DNA of 64,000 bases from Artocarpus heterophyllus (GCA_025403435.1 CM046348.1:21511899-21575898); one strand, 5' to 3'. Positions 23,401-35,979 are shown, counted from the stretch's first letter. Numbers and translations: made by a program. Notes: generated by a model from the sequence alone, not told the origin.

Positions 23401-25690
23401 TAAGTTGCAACATCAATAATGCGGATCTTGTTTCTGCTCGATTTTGATTTTCAAAAGTTAATATGTTCAGTTCATCGTCTGTCAAGGTTATTTTAGGAAT
23501 TACAATATTATTGGTAGTTGTATCCATGATTGATTAATTAGGTGTTTCATGAGATGTTCCAACATTGGTTGCAACATAAATAGTGTTGTCTAGGTTTTAG
23601 CTAAAATAGCCATAAAAAAACTCGAATCATGATTTTTGCAAAATAGGAAAGTTTTGGCAATGCGATGAAGAACTTTCTTGAAGAAAATTTTTGAAAATTC
23701 AGCCTCTAAAAGGGATCTTTAAACAAATTTATAAAATGATCTGATTTGTGAAGTTTACAAAATCATCGCAAACGGTAATCTTAAAAGATAGAAAATGAAA
23801 TTTGAAAAACATGGAAGTTTTAGTCCTTGATAGAATGAGGAACTTTCGTAAAATATACTTTTATTTAAAATTGTGTTTACATGCAGCTTACAGAGACTTT
23901 CAGAACTAACAAAAAAAATACCATTTCATTACTAGTTTCAAAACAAAAGACATGTTTAGTAGTAGAATCATTATTTATGATCAACAAAAAAATTAAAGCA
24001 CTAAGCTATAAGAGTCCACAATTCACAGTTTTATCAGAATTCATACTCCAATTTAAAATACGGTTTTCAGTAAAAACTTTACACATAAAGTTTTCAGCGG
24101 ATTTCAACAAACAAGAAATTGTAGAAACTATAAGGTATGGACCGCTACATTATGATAGCAATTACGAGTCCAATGCTCGTACACATTTAGAAGCCAATTA
24201 TTCGGATCCGAAATTTTGATAATTAATATCAAAGAATGTTTCTAGTTTCACAGTGCTATATTGGGCCTAATGAATTGAATAGTATCTAGACATGGGCTTA
24301 TAGGCCCAATAATATTGTTCATATTTATCTTTAGTGTAGAAATGAGCCCAATATAAGTATTACGAAAGATTAGTACATCAAGTTATAAGAAGAAGATAAA
24401 TAACTAATTACCAAATTAATTAATTGATTATCAATGTTTGTACCTTTTATTAAAGACAATTAATGAAAATAAATCAGACAAGAATTATGAGTTATGCAGA
24501 TTTGAATTTAATTAATTTTTTTAACTACCCAAATAGCCAGTTAGTTAATAAAGGGAAGTTGTTAAGAAAAAAATTAATTTCTTTTTCTTCGATATGCCAA
24601 ACTAATTAGCATCACACAAGTTAAGTTCAAACTCTTATTAGGTGTTAGATTCTAGGAATAGTGGATAAGTACGTGGCGAGTTAATAGATGGTATCTCTAA
24701 AAACCAGGTAAGTAAACATCATACCTACAGTATAAAAACTATGGTTTTTAATTTAAAGTGTTTTCACATATTTTATAAAGATGCATTACTTGAGTTATGA
24801 CCTATTGTGTATTGTATATGCCGTATGTCATATAAAATTATAGTGCATATTCATTTTATGTTAGGAAGAGCTATAATTTATGTTTTGATATGTAGTAACA
24901 TATCATACTGTATATATAAAATAAGATAAATATAATAAATAATATAAGACAAGTGAAGTTAAAGTGTTGTACCAACCTTTCGACTTATAAAGAGACATGC
25001 AGTTCAATTTCTTTTTATGGTCTAGGGCTGTTGGGGACCTTTGCGAACTCTAACTTCTTGATGGTTGCGTGTAACAAGTACGTATACATAAGTCTATTAA
25101 GTATGCTAGACTAGATACATGAGATATATGCATAATGAAGCATAATCGACTCATGCACCTTTTTATAAATGTTTTAATCTTGGTTTTGAGTGTATATATT
25201 TCATATTTGCTGAGTGAAAGCTCACTTAGATATGTTTATGCCATAGGTACCCAATCATTCGACAACTTGTGATGGACAGTAGTGAGCGGTAGATGGATGT
25301 TGGAGATAGATATAGATACCGCTTACAAAAGTATCTTCTATATTAGTTTTTTTGAATAAATTATATATGTATTTATAAGTAGTTTTACGCATGTATGGTT
25401 TGAAACTGAGGTTGCAGCTATATAGCGTTTGACTAGAATACTTTAAGACTAATATGTTGCAACTTATATAAAAGAACAGTTTAAACAAGTTATTTATAGT
25501 AATGCTTAGTTTCAAAAATGTTTAAAGAAAAAAGATTTATTTTAATTAAAGAATTTTTTTAAGAAACTAATTCAAGTAATTAGTATTATATTAAAAAAAT
25601 GTTCCACAAATTCAATATTTGATGATAAGTTAAAATTAAGAATAGGATTATGTATTTAAGAAACAACCATGTAGGTAAAGCTGTTACAAC
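20500..25690 (+). other. LTR-like non-coding DNA, no gene
   Basis: TGTAACACCC at 20500 is a typical gypsy LTR start, and TGTTACA at 25682-25688 could be its mirror end, but no 5-bp target duplication is visible (AAATG against ACTTT) and no partner LTR exists in the window. The stretch holds more 'GGCAGGCCGAA/CAAACT' words (20712-20812), a pyrimidine-rich zone (21140-21240), and a run of degenerate repeats (22700-23600). No coding region is supported. Confidence 0.45.
22720..23600. repeat. Degenerate ~160-bp repeats with GATGTTGCA...TGCAACATC words
   Basis: Six degenerate occurrences of 'tagatgttgcatgtgatgtt' / 'gcaacatc' type text appear near 22731, 22868, 23058, 23221, 23373 and 23545, spaced about 140-190 bp. 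Each contains a short palindromic GATGTTGC/GCAACATC pair. They look like an old tandem repeat inside the LTR-like DNA. Confidence 0.55.
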
Positions 25691-26004
25691 TTTGACACCC
25701 ATAACTACACAAATGATGGTAGCCTCCATTGATGAAGTGTTGAAGCACTTTTTTTGTTGCTTTTAATTTTTTTAACTGTTTGGGAATGCAAAAAAATTAT
25801 TTTAGGGTAATTTAGTAATTTTGAATAAACATGGATGTCTGCAAATTTTTTCTGTCCAAAATTAAACTCTTAGGATCAAATCATATTTTTTTGACAGGTA
25901 GACCCAATAAAATAAAAAAGATTGCGGACCAGATCGGACCTTTTTAAAAAGGTTGGGGACCTCTTGAGCAATTTATCTTTAATTTTATTCTTATTTTTCT
26001 TTTA
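25691..26004. other. Non-coding, nothing recognised
   Basis: AT-rich DNA. No coding, RNA or transposon signature is seen. Confidence 0.5.
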
Positions 26005-26120
26005 TAGGTGTTTGACAATATTAGTTCAAGCTATTAGTTTAAACCAATGACAGTATAAAGCTCTCATATTTTATAGTGTTTGAACCAAAATGGTTCAAAT
26101 CAAGGTTGCTAAACATTCTA
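26005..26120. mobile_element. Tourist-like MITE, 116 bp
   Basis: Imperfect ends TAGGTGTTTGAC and the complement of GTTGCTAAACATTCTA are flanked by TTA on both sides (26002-26004 and 26121-26123), the target site of PIF/Harbinger elements. The interior has the 'agtataaagctctcata' text shared with the other MITEs here. Confidence 0.6.
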
Positions 26121-26123
26121 TTA

Positions 26124-27351
26124 ATAAATGACTTGTTTTTACTCATGAGTTATTGCAATATATTTTATGATGTTCTATATTTTAAATAATATCACCTTCT
26201 TTCAAGTAGATAAATGATATTTATACAAAGCATTTTGACTTTTTTGATCAAAAGTTAATTTGGACTATGAAAGAAAACCTAAATATTTTTTACATTTTTT
26301 ATTTTTTTGAATAGTTTACTTTTTATTTTTTATTTTTTTTTTCATTTTATCAAGCGAGTTTAGATATATTCTATGGTTAGAAAGAGCATTGACAATGACA
26401 AAGATATGAATAGAGTATAATTTAAAATCTGAAAGCATAAATGTGATAGAATCTAAAATATAAGATATAATTTTTATATCCTCAAAATACAAGGTTAAAA
26501 AAAATGCAAAAACAATATATATATATATATATATTATAAAGATCTACATTTCATAACAAAGTCTACTGATGGAATATTTTCCATGCAATAAAATTTTCAA
26601 TATGTATCTAGTAGTTCTTAATAAAATTATGATATAATTCTATGTTATTTATTCTTGAAGAAGAAATATGTATGTCACACCCTTGAAGCAAAGCTGATTC
26701 TGCTCTTAGGCATTGGGTGCTCTAAGGGAGGAGAAGAAGTGCCCATATTATCACCCCTCCGATTTTTCCCCTTTTTTTTCTTTTTTATTTCTTCTTCTTC
26801 TTCTTCTTCTTCTTCTTTTTTTTTAAGTATACTAGTTATTTGGGTTTTGTTTGAGTTTGTTACATTATCAGCTTTAATTTCCTTCTCCAAACAGGGTTTA
26901 AAGGAAAATTAACTTCATAGACACATGGCTATTATTTACTAATGGGACAAGAAGTGACACAACATATGGAGACAGCAGATCTCCTCTCAGTAAAACCGAC
27001 TTTCCATCTGTTCATATCTTTACATTTTACTAGAACAAGATCTTATCTACATTTAGGGTCTATTTAGAAGGTCTTTTTAAAAATTGTTTTTAGTTTTGGG
27101 AGTACAAAAGTTGCTTTTATAAGTATTCAGATAAACTATCAAAAAAAAAACTTTCTCTCTCCAGAATTATTTTTATCAAAATTATAAAATATAACTTTTC
27201 AAGAAAACACTTTTGAAACATACTTAAAATTTATACCAGAGTATTAATAATATATTATAAGCTTAAATATAATATTTTTATAGCTTTTAAAAATAATTGA
27301 AATCATTTTGACCTATTAAAACTCTTTTGAGAATATGGTTCCAAACACTTA
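26124..27351. other. Intergenic DNA, no gene
   Basis: AT-rich DNA with a (TA)n run near 26515-26535 and a CTT/TTC-rich low-complexity stretch at 26760-26825 that opens meaningless frames on both strands. Nothing else is recognised. Confidence 0.55.
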
Positions 27352-27516
27352 TAGGGTGTTAGGCAGAAAGTGGTCCTTACCACTTTGTCAGTTATAAACA
27401 ATATAAAGCTCTAATATGCTACAGTAACAATAAAAAATCGTTACAGTATAAAGCTTTCATATGCTACAGTAAAAATAATTCTAACTAACGATTTTAACTA
27501 CCCGCCAATCACCCTA
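27352..27516. mobile_element. Tourist-like MITE, 165 bp
   Basis: Ends TAGGGTGTTAGGC and the complement TAGGGTGATTGGC are flanked by TTA (27349-27351 and 27517-27519). The interior repeats the 'GCTACAGTAACAATAAAAAAT' and 'AGTATAAAGCTTTCATA' text of the family. It lies about 230 bp before the first ATG of GT47-B, in the probable promoter. Confidence 0.75.
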
Positions 27517-28301
27517 TTATTGAAAAACTACAATATTTATTTCTCTTTTTGTGCTGTCTAAAAACATAAACGGAAGCTGTGCCAAAAAACCGTAGCTTAA
27601 AAGGCATATAGATACACTAATTAATTGGGGATTAAGTACTGTAACAGACAGAGCTCGAGATTCTACACTACTCCTTAACTCTCACACGAAACTACAATCT
27701 TGAACTTACAAACTTAACTTGACAAACCGACACCAATATTATTAATGCTAGTAACTTCTATGTTTCTGATGAGAGAGAAGAAGATGATGAAAGAGTTCAA
27801 CAGAAGCTCTCCAAATGCGGTTGTTTTTGCCATGGCTTCCTTGGTTTTAGTCTCTGGCACTCTGCAATTGTCGTATCAAAGTGTTATTACAAGAGGAATG
27901 CCATGGTCTATTATCCACACATCAACTTCATTGGCATGGACACGCGCTCCAACTCAAGATTTTTCTTCACCGACAACTTCTGCATATACGGTATTCTCTA
28001 TCTTTTTCAGGTTTGGCAATGAATGATTTAGTTATTAATACAATTTATATGTTTTATAATTTTTTATTTTTTTTTCTAGGTTTCTCTTTTTCACCTTTTT
28101 TTTTTTTTTTTTTTTTGTGTTGCGTCTGTTCTTTCTTGTTTATCTGTGAAGGAAGAAAGAAGGAAAAATGGGGTTTACAAATGTAGAAATGGGTTTGAAT
28201 GAGGAGTCTATTTCTAATGGGACAAAGCATAATGATGAGAAACTCGAGAAGCTTGAAGTTGATCTTGCCACAGCTAAAGGATTGATAAGAAAAGCAACTA
28301 A

Positions 28302-28426
28302 GTGGCTGTCTGGTTTAGAACATGCTACAATAACAATAAAAAATATTTGTTACAGTGTAAAGCTTTCACATGTTACAATAAAAGTGGTTTTAACCAACGG
28401 TTCTTACCATCTTGCCAAACACCACA
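28302..28426. mobile_element. Tourist-like MITE inside a GT47-B exon, 125 bp
   Basis: Ends GTGGCTGTCTGG and CCAAACACCACA (complement TGTGGTGTTTGG) are flanked by TAA (28299-28301 and 28427-28429). Removing it joins the coding text RKATK to KTNQTSSLEDADY, which fits the family. Insert plus duplication is 128 bp, so it also shifts the frame. Confidence 0.75.
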
Positions 28427-29432
28427 TAAGAAAACAAACCAGACTTCTTCTCTTGAAGATGCAGATTATGCTCCGCAAGGAGAAACTTACAGAAATGCTT
28501 ATGCATGCCTTCCATTGGTAATGAACTTCTTGTTCCAAGAATCTTCATCTTTTTCATTCTTTTCTTGCTGATGAATTAATTACTTGTGTTGCATATCTTG
28601 GAGGAATTTCGAGCTAAAATAAAAGAATGGGGCCTTTGGGTTTTGTGGATTTTCTTGAGTAGCTTTGTCTCGTACAAGAATAAGTATTCAACAAAGAGAG
28701 TTTCTGTAAAGGAAGTAGATCATCATTCAGGAAACCTTCTTCAATTTAAGGTTGAATGTGATCATTCCCTTTCCATTTGGGTCAAAAATATAGTTTTCAT
28801 AAACTCTGAGTTAAGCTTAACTTCAATATTGCAGGAGTTATCTTTTAATGGAGAGAATGTTTAAGATATTTGTGTATGAAGAAGGCAAGGCACCGATATT
28901 TTATAATGGTCCTTGCGAGAGAGTATACTCCATGGAAGGGATGTTCCTTAGCTTTATGGAAACCGAGACCCACTTCGGGACTTGGGATCCTGATGAAGCT
29001 CTTCTTTATTTCCTTCCATTCAGCGTGGTGATGATCATACAGTAACTATTTGATCCTATTATTCGTGACAAAGCTGTTCTTCAACGCACTGTCGTTGACT
29101 ATGTCCACACTATTTCTCACAAGTACCGGTTATTGGGATAGAAGCCTTGGAGCTGACCATTTCATGCTTTCTTGCCATGACTGAGTAATTTTCTATGCTA
29201 ATTTAGATATTGGCTTATGACGTGGGTTTGTACTTGGTCATTAATTATATATACGCTTATATATTTCAGAATATTGTTAATTCCTCCGTTTCATTTTTAT
29301 TTTTATTGAATGTTAATGTCTCCGATAATGAAATAGCAGTCTTGCCAATGTAATGTGTCCCTAACTCATAAGTCATGACTAGGAGTCTAGGGCTTCTTCT
29401 TAGGGACCTTAGCATATACGTGTTTTTTAATT

Positions 29433-30567
29433 AGGTTAATTTCACTTTTGGCCCATGAATTATATAACTTGTATTATTTTGACCCATCAACTTTAAAACA
29501 TAGAAAATCACACTCCTAAACTATTCTACTCGTCTCATTTTGACCATTTCCTTGATAAAACCATTAGATATTAACGGAATTGAGCCAATAATTTTACTTT
29601 TGAGCCCTAAGCTATGCAACTTATCGTATTTTGACCCATAAACTTTAAACTATAACAAATTACACCTTTAAACTATGAAACTTGTCTCATTTTGACCCTT
29701 TCATAATTTAATCTATTGAATATTAATGCATTGAAACAAATGACCATTTTGATCTTCTGGCCTTATATATGTTTCCAACATATATTTTGAAGTCAAAATA
29801 TCTAAATTTTGTTTATCTATTATATAAGTTTTACTATTTTTTTTTTTTTTTTAATACAATTTTGTTGATAAAAGTTTAACATTTTTTGCTCAAAACATTT
29901 TATCAAATTTTCTCCATCGTATGTTTAAGATGCATTAAAGTAAAAAAAGAATTACCAAGAAATACAAAAAAAAAACACTGGACATATAGGTACGTAACAA
30001 AAGCGACACGTAGATAGTACAATATAACCTACTTCTTATTTTTATGATTAACTTTTCAGGTTGAAAATTACATAAGTGACATAATACAGAATACTTTGAT
30101 TAATTGAACTCAAAATAAAAAAAAAAACCTCAAAATTCGTATCAATTTTAAGTCAACAAAAATATACATTTGTTTGTGAAATCCCTATTTGTAGGTCTGA
30201 AATGCGTGAAATCAATTACAAAAGATTTAATCTCGACCGTCGCTTTATAATTAATCGATCATATACTTATATATGTGGCTTAATTCGTTAATATTTAATG
30301 GATTTAGTAATTAAATGACTAAAATAAGACAAGTGTTATAATTTAAGAGTGTGATTTGTTATAGTTTAAGGTTTAAAAGTCAAAATTAGATAAGTTACAT
30401 AGTTTAGGGGGTAAAAGTAAAACTATTGGATCAAATATTTGATGGTTTTATTAATAGAAGGGCCAAAATGAGACAAGTCGAATAGTTTAAAGGTATGATT
30501 TGCTACGTTTTTAGGAGTAAAAATGGGATAAATTATATTGTTCAAGGGCCAAAAGAAAAATTAACCC
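29433..30567. mobile_element. Non-autonomous Mutator-like element, 1135 bp
   Basis: Long terminal inverted repeats of about 270-280 bp (29433-29710 and about 30300-30567) start AGGTTAATTT on the left and end in AAATTAACCC-type sequence on the right. They are flanked by a perfect 9-bp target duplication TTTTTAATT (29424-29432 and 30568-30576), the Mutator size. The arms themselves contain two related sub-blocks ('TTTTGACCC...AAACTTTAAACTA'). No transposase is encoded. It sits in the intron before the last GT47-B exon. Confidence 0.85.
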
Positions 30568-30576
30568 TTTTTAATT

Positions 30577-31664
30577 TCCAAGTAGTAGCCATACTTAAGG
30601 TCCTTCTAGCCATACAGATCTTAATGAAGCTAACTATCCTTCTTTTTTTTTGTTCGTTTTTCAATTAAGCTAACAATCCCCAACTTTTATATTGCATTTT
30701 AAGTTATATTTTGAAAATGCCAATAGATTTTCACATCAATTGCTCTGCCAATAAGAATAGTCTCAAAAAAAAAAATAAAATAAAATAATTGAGGGAGTAT
30801 ATTTATAACATTTTCAAGTTTGAAGAAGGAGAGACTTTTTTTTTTTTTTTGAAGGAGGAGGAGGAGGGAGAGACTTGAGAGATGTTTTATTTTAAGAGAG
30901 ATTTTAAAAAATGACAACTCCATAGAAAGATAGGAACTTCTTCTAATAATTTAACAGTTTAGGGGTTACATTTATAATATGTTAAAGTTTTAGAATAAAG
31001 ACACCAAACATAGATCATGGAATTTTAAAATATAGTCCTTTCAATTGACAAAGCTTCCTCATATTGAGTGAGAGTGAGGGCATATATTCCCACTTGACTT
31101 TTAAAATTTTTATTTTTATTCGTAGTTATTTCTAAACTGTAAATTAAATCATCATTTTATAAGAAAAAGGTGTAAGTGTCATAGTGAGTTTACCCAACTA
31201 CCTCTATCTCATTTTTCAAATTACCCCATTGAAATGTTTTTATGGCTCATCACTGAATCTTTTCTTTTCTCTTTGATTTGATGATGACAATTTTATCTTC
31301 TAAATTCTTAGCATCATATCTTATCTTTTTACTCAAAATTTTGTGTAGAAAGAATATGGCGCTTTATGAAATAATCTTTGCATATTAATATTAAATGGAT
31401 TAAAAATTCAAAATTTTATATGGCCTTTGAAAACTTAGTTAAAAGTTTGAGTTAAAATTATAAGTAGTGTAGCATGTGAGCTTTATATTGTAGCATATTC
31501 TGTTTTTTACCGCTCAAACTATGAGTTTTAACTAGGTTGTCAAACGTCAGTATTTAATACTCCAATTTTTATTTTTATTTGTTTTTTGTATTTTTGGATG
31601 AAATATTACAACTCCCAATATGCTTTTTTACGAGTAGAGTTTTCCTATTGTCTTGTTACCACAG
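30577..31664. other. Remainder of GT47-B intron
   Basis: No gene is seen. The part from about 30955 is shared with module A (1-505), and the part from about 31366 with module C (54785-55084). Near 31470-31550 is MITE-like 'GTAGCATGTGAG...ATTGTAGCA' text, also present in module C near 54885. Confidence 0.6.
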
Positions 31665-32310
31665 GGGCCAAGAGCAACATGGTACGTCCCACAGCTCTAC
31701 TACAACTCAATAAGAGTCCTCTGCAACGCCAACACTTCCGAGCACTTCAACCCCAAGAAAGATGCTTCCTTAGCCGAAATCAACCTCAAGACTGGCCATA
31801 TCTCCTCCCTCACGGGCAGGCGCTCCCTTCTCCCACCGCAAAACCCTCGCCTATTTTGCCGGTCGCCGCCTCCGCCCCGCCCTCTTTCACCACTGGAAAG
31901 ACAAAGACGACGACGCAGACCTCAAAGTCTATGAAGCTCTCCCCAAACACATCTCCTACGACGAGATGCTGTGGACGAGCAGGTTCTGCATTTGCCCTAG
32001 CGGCCACGAGGTCGCCAGCCGCCGAGTCGCCAAGGCCATCTTCGCCGAGTGCGTCCCTGTTTTGACCTTCCCCTTCAGCGACTTTCTGAATTGGGAATCG
32101 TTCTCGGTTCGAGTTTCGGCGGAGGAAATCCCGAGTTTGAAGGAGATCTTGTTGGGGATTTCAGACGATATGTATGAGAAATTGAGGAAAAATATAAAAC
32201 TGCTACAGAGGCATTGCGTGTTTAATAATCCTCCGAAGAGATGCGATGTTTTTCACATGATTCTTCATTCGATTTGGCTTAGGAGGTTGAATTTCAGGAT
32301 TAATGGCTGA

Positions 32311-34189
32311 TTATGATGCATGATTGACATAATGGAACTTATTCTTAAAAGAGACAATGAACTTTAATTTTCGTCCTTTCTGTCGGAAAAGAAATAAGTT
32401 AATTCAACTTTGTGTCATCCAATTAAATTCGTTTCCTTTTCCTTCTAGTGCAAGCATTGATTTCTTGTTTATTCCTCCGACGGTGCTCATCTTCTCTGCA
32501 ACGAAACTTTTTCTTTTTTGTTCTTTTCTTTTTCCTATTGTTTTCTCTCTGACTCCTCTGTGAGATCGATCTCAATTTGACGACTCTCTCTCAGCTACTC
32601 CATCTTTTCAAGCCAGTAAGTCTTCAAACTTGCTTGTATTTTCTCTTTTTAATTTCATGTTAATCTTGACTTGTGTAAAGTTGATCTTACATTGCTGGGT
32701 GACAAAATGACTTCTTTCGGTTTCTTAAATTTTGAACAACAGATTAGAAAAGCTGGGGAACTTTTAGACTGGAAGAAGAAGGCTTTTTCCTTATCCATAT
32801 TTGCATTGCCATCTCTCCAGATTTGTAGAGATTAAATTTGGGTATTTTGAAAGATTTATAAAATCTCGTACTATCCATTTTCTGCCCTTTTCTTTGGTAA
32901 ACAAATAATTGTCAAAACCTTACACTAATTTCCTCACCCCCTTTCCTTCCTTTCAATTCTCTTACCAAACAACTTGTGATTGGCAATCAAGTACCATAAT
33001 GGTGTTCAGTAAAATGGTTTATTTGCCCATCCTTATGAAAGAAAAATCTCAATCTTTTCATCTTAAAGGATTAATAATTAGCTCTTACAGTGAAATCAAT
33101 CTTAATTATGCAAAAGACTGGAAGACAATTGAATATTGGATTGCATGTTTTTCTTTTATTGGATTTGAATATTCAGTTTTTTTCTTTATTACAGAAGAAG
33201 GGGGTCAAAACAACAATACATGCAAACAGCGGATTTGAATAAGAACACTAAAATTTCATCACTTGATTAACGGTTTAGAAGTCTAATACATGAATTTTTT
33301 CGTGAAGAATTTGTGGGTAGAACAAGAAATGGAGGCTAAGAAAATATAAAAAATATGAATAGGTCTGAGACGTATAGAAATACTTTGTTTAAAGGTTTAA
33401 TTTGTCCCTAATGCTCAGTTTGATAATAGGTTTTAAAGGTAAATTACCCTTAAAATACAACAAATCTTGACACAATATCTATCAATAAAATTGTATTCTA
33501 AAACAAAGATATAAAATCTATAAATTTATAGAGATTTAATAAAACACAAGGTTGTCATTTTATGAATGGACAACCAATAGAATCTATGCAATCTTTTACA
33601 TAAAATATCTTTTCATGTAAAGGTATCTCTTCGTGATATAATCCAACTTTTACAACATATATGTCAGTTGCTATTAAGTGTTTAGGTTTGTGTGAAAACA
33701 TATAAACCAAAAAACACACCGGTTGGTAATAGCTTAAGAGGCAAAACCATATGAAATCAAAGCATTTGGGTAGGCTCAAGGCACCAAAGCCTGGGCAACC
33801 CAATGCCTAGGCGCTACACACCGAGCACCGAGGCACTAGGTTCTTTGACCTGGAAGTACCTTTTGTACTATTCCAATACCACGACCTCATTAATTTCTAA
33901 CGCTATGGTGCTACATGTTGATTCAAAAACACTAAGAAAATGCATATTTTCTTATCTTCTTGCGTAATCCTTGTCATCATATATTTGAGAGACATATTAC
34001 AATCTCTCTTAGATTTTGTTCATGTTTTGTTGCTTGATTTTCATGAACTTTATATGATTAGATGCAAGTCATGAAGCTTTATTTGCGTAAAGAACAAAAA
34101 TTGGCACTTTTGATCACATGCCTCAAACTAGTATCATATAACATTTAAAGGATCAAGATTTGTAGGTAGGAGAAGAGAAGGAATTCATA
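32311..34189. other. Intergenic spacer of module B, no gene
   Basis: It is homologous along most of its length to 55751-58213 in module C (after removing the hAT element there) and partly to module A. The sequence at 33580-33600 (CAATCTTTTACATAAAATATC) is the unoccupied form of the module C hAT insertion site. A CCTAGGCGC-rich stretch lies near 33780-33840. No coding region is recognised. Confidence 0.65.
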
Positions 34190-34803
34190 ATGACGAGAAA
34201 AGATAAACGGATACAACATTATAGCAGTTCTCAGAAGATATTGCTGGTAGGGGAGGGTGACTTTTCGTTTTCTGCATGTTTAGCTAGAGCATTTGGCTCT
34301 GCACAGAATATGGTTGCCACTTCTTTGGATTCTAAAGGTACACATTTTCTAATTCATATTCCTCATAAATATTATAAGATTCAATATATGGTAAAATATT
34401 TTGAGACACCAAAATATGACATAAGATTTGAATTCCACAATTTTTCATATAACTTGTATTGTTCCAGTTGTACATATAGTGTACGTATTTTTCATACTTT
34501 GGATTGTTCTCTTAGAGACATTGTTGAGAAAGTATGAGAGCTCATGTGAAGAGCATTTGGAGGAATTGAAGAAAAGAGGGTGCAAGGTGCTGCATGAAGT
34601 TCGATGTGCATGACATGAACAAACATCGGAAGTTAAAAGCCATGAAATTTGATGTTATCATCTTTAACTTTCCCCACTCTGGTCATGTCTCTTGGTTGTG
34701 CGAGACAGATGCCATTCTTATAGAGTAAGTACCTCCCTCTCTCCATAGATTTTTGCCTCAGTACTTTGGAAGTATTATTTTCATAACATATATATATATA
34801 ATT

Positions 34804-34838
<35 letters not shown>

Positions 34839-35312
34839 TACATAGATGAACACTAAACGTTTTCATGGACACGAGATAAAATATCAATTCATCACGCTCA
34901 AAAAGAAAGCTTACATGCCTGACAATTTCTAATGGATATGGTAAAAGAGAAACGGGCTTATAACCATTTTATAAGTAATATATCACAGAAGTTCTATAGG
35001 GGTGATGTAGAAAGGTGGCCAAATTTAGAACCATTTTAAAAAGTGGTCATTTTTTTTAATAATGTAAGAAAGTATCTAATTATATGTTTACGATTAAGTA
35101 TTCCTCTAAATTTTTCTTTGTTCGTCACTTTAGTTAGACTATGTCCAATGTAAATGTCGATGTCCAATGTTATATTTGCCACCAAAAGTAATAACATATT
35201 TAATATGTTATTTTATTTTATGCTCCAATGCATAATACTATTAAAATATCATATTTTCCTTTTGTCATATTATTAAATCTTTAATATTGTAAAAGTAAAC
35301 TTTTAATGTTAA

Positions 35313-35478
35313 TAGGGTGTTTGGAAGGGTGGTGGGAACCACTTTTACTGTAGCATGTGAGAGTTTTATATTGTAGCACATTTTTTTTATTGTTACTGTA
35401 GCATATGAGAGCTTTACACTGTTCATAACTGAGATTGTGGTGGGAACTGAGTGGTTCCCACCACTACCAAACACCCCC
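35313..35478. mobile_element. Tourist-like MITE in intron 2 of BMT5-like B, 166 bp
   Basis: Ends TAGGGTGTTTGGAAGGGTGG and the complement of CCACTACCAAACACCCCC are flanked by TAA (35310-35312 and 35479-35481). The first ends can pair over about 30 bases with a few mismatches (GGTGGGAACCAC near both ends). The interior has 'TACTGTAGCATGTGAGAG' twice. Confidence 0.75.
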
Positions 35479-35979
35479 TAAATAATTAAAAAGTAAGAAT
35501 ATTGTAATTAATAGAGCAAAAAAATCAATCTACCTACTAATAGAAATCAAATGCCAAATTTGCTATATGCAAAACTCTGAAGCAAATTTAACAAATTTGC
35601 TGCAAAGTAATCTGCCACAAAGTTTAACACATAGCAAATTTAGCATTAAAAATGACATTGTATTGGGGAGTGTTTTTTCACTTAAATACTAAATTTGTCA
35701 TTGACATATCAATTTAGCATCACATTGGAGTTGCTCTAAATTATTTTACTATGCACTCACCATTTCTATTGTTTATTGGCACATATAGTTAAACACCGAT
35801 TTAGTAATGAAGACTAATTTTCACCACATTGACTTGTGCTCATACTATTAAAAAACAAAAAAAACCTAAGGGTTTGGTTGCAGTGGGGGAGTGTTAATGG
35901 TAATAGGAATAAGAATATTAATGGTAACAAAATTACCCTTATGTTATAACACTAATATTTTAAATATCAATATAATTAA

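Larger units (their letters stand above)
27745..32310 (+). pseudogene. GT47/exostosin-family glycosyltransferase, copy B (full-length, multiply broken)
   Basis: This is the only copy with upstream exons in the window. Exon 1 starts at 27745 and encodes a signal anchor (AVVFAMASLVLVSGTLQLS). An exon of about 28157-28517 encodes the stem coiled region (EKLEKLEVDLATAKGLIRKA) and DYAPQGETYRNAYA. Exon 28835-29184 encodes MERMFKIFVYEEGKAPIFYN and THFGTWDPDEALLYFLPFS. The last exon 31665-32310 encodes ICPSGHEVAS and the conserved C terminus. Lesions: a MITE in the second exon (28302-28426); an ATGC duplication at 28501-28508; TAA at 29043; an extra T near 29131; TGA at 29182-29184 in place of the family Trp exactly at the exon end; a +1 shift near 31815; small deletions after it. 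The protein would have been a Golgi glycosyltransferase. The large intron carries a Mutator-like element. Confidence 0.8.

Noticed and set aside
22720..23600. CRISPR-like array of spaced repeats
   Set aside because: Eukaryotic DNA, degenerate repeats with irregular spacing and no cas genes.
20500..25690. A single solo LTR bounded by TGTAACA and TGTTACA
   Set aside because: Tempting mirror ends, but flanks AAATG and ACTTT do not match, the Tekay-type LTR does not resume afterwards, and 5.2 kb would be exceptional.
26655..26912. Frames of 71-85 codons on both strands
   Set aside because: Driven by a CTT/TTC low-complexity run; no homology or gene context.
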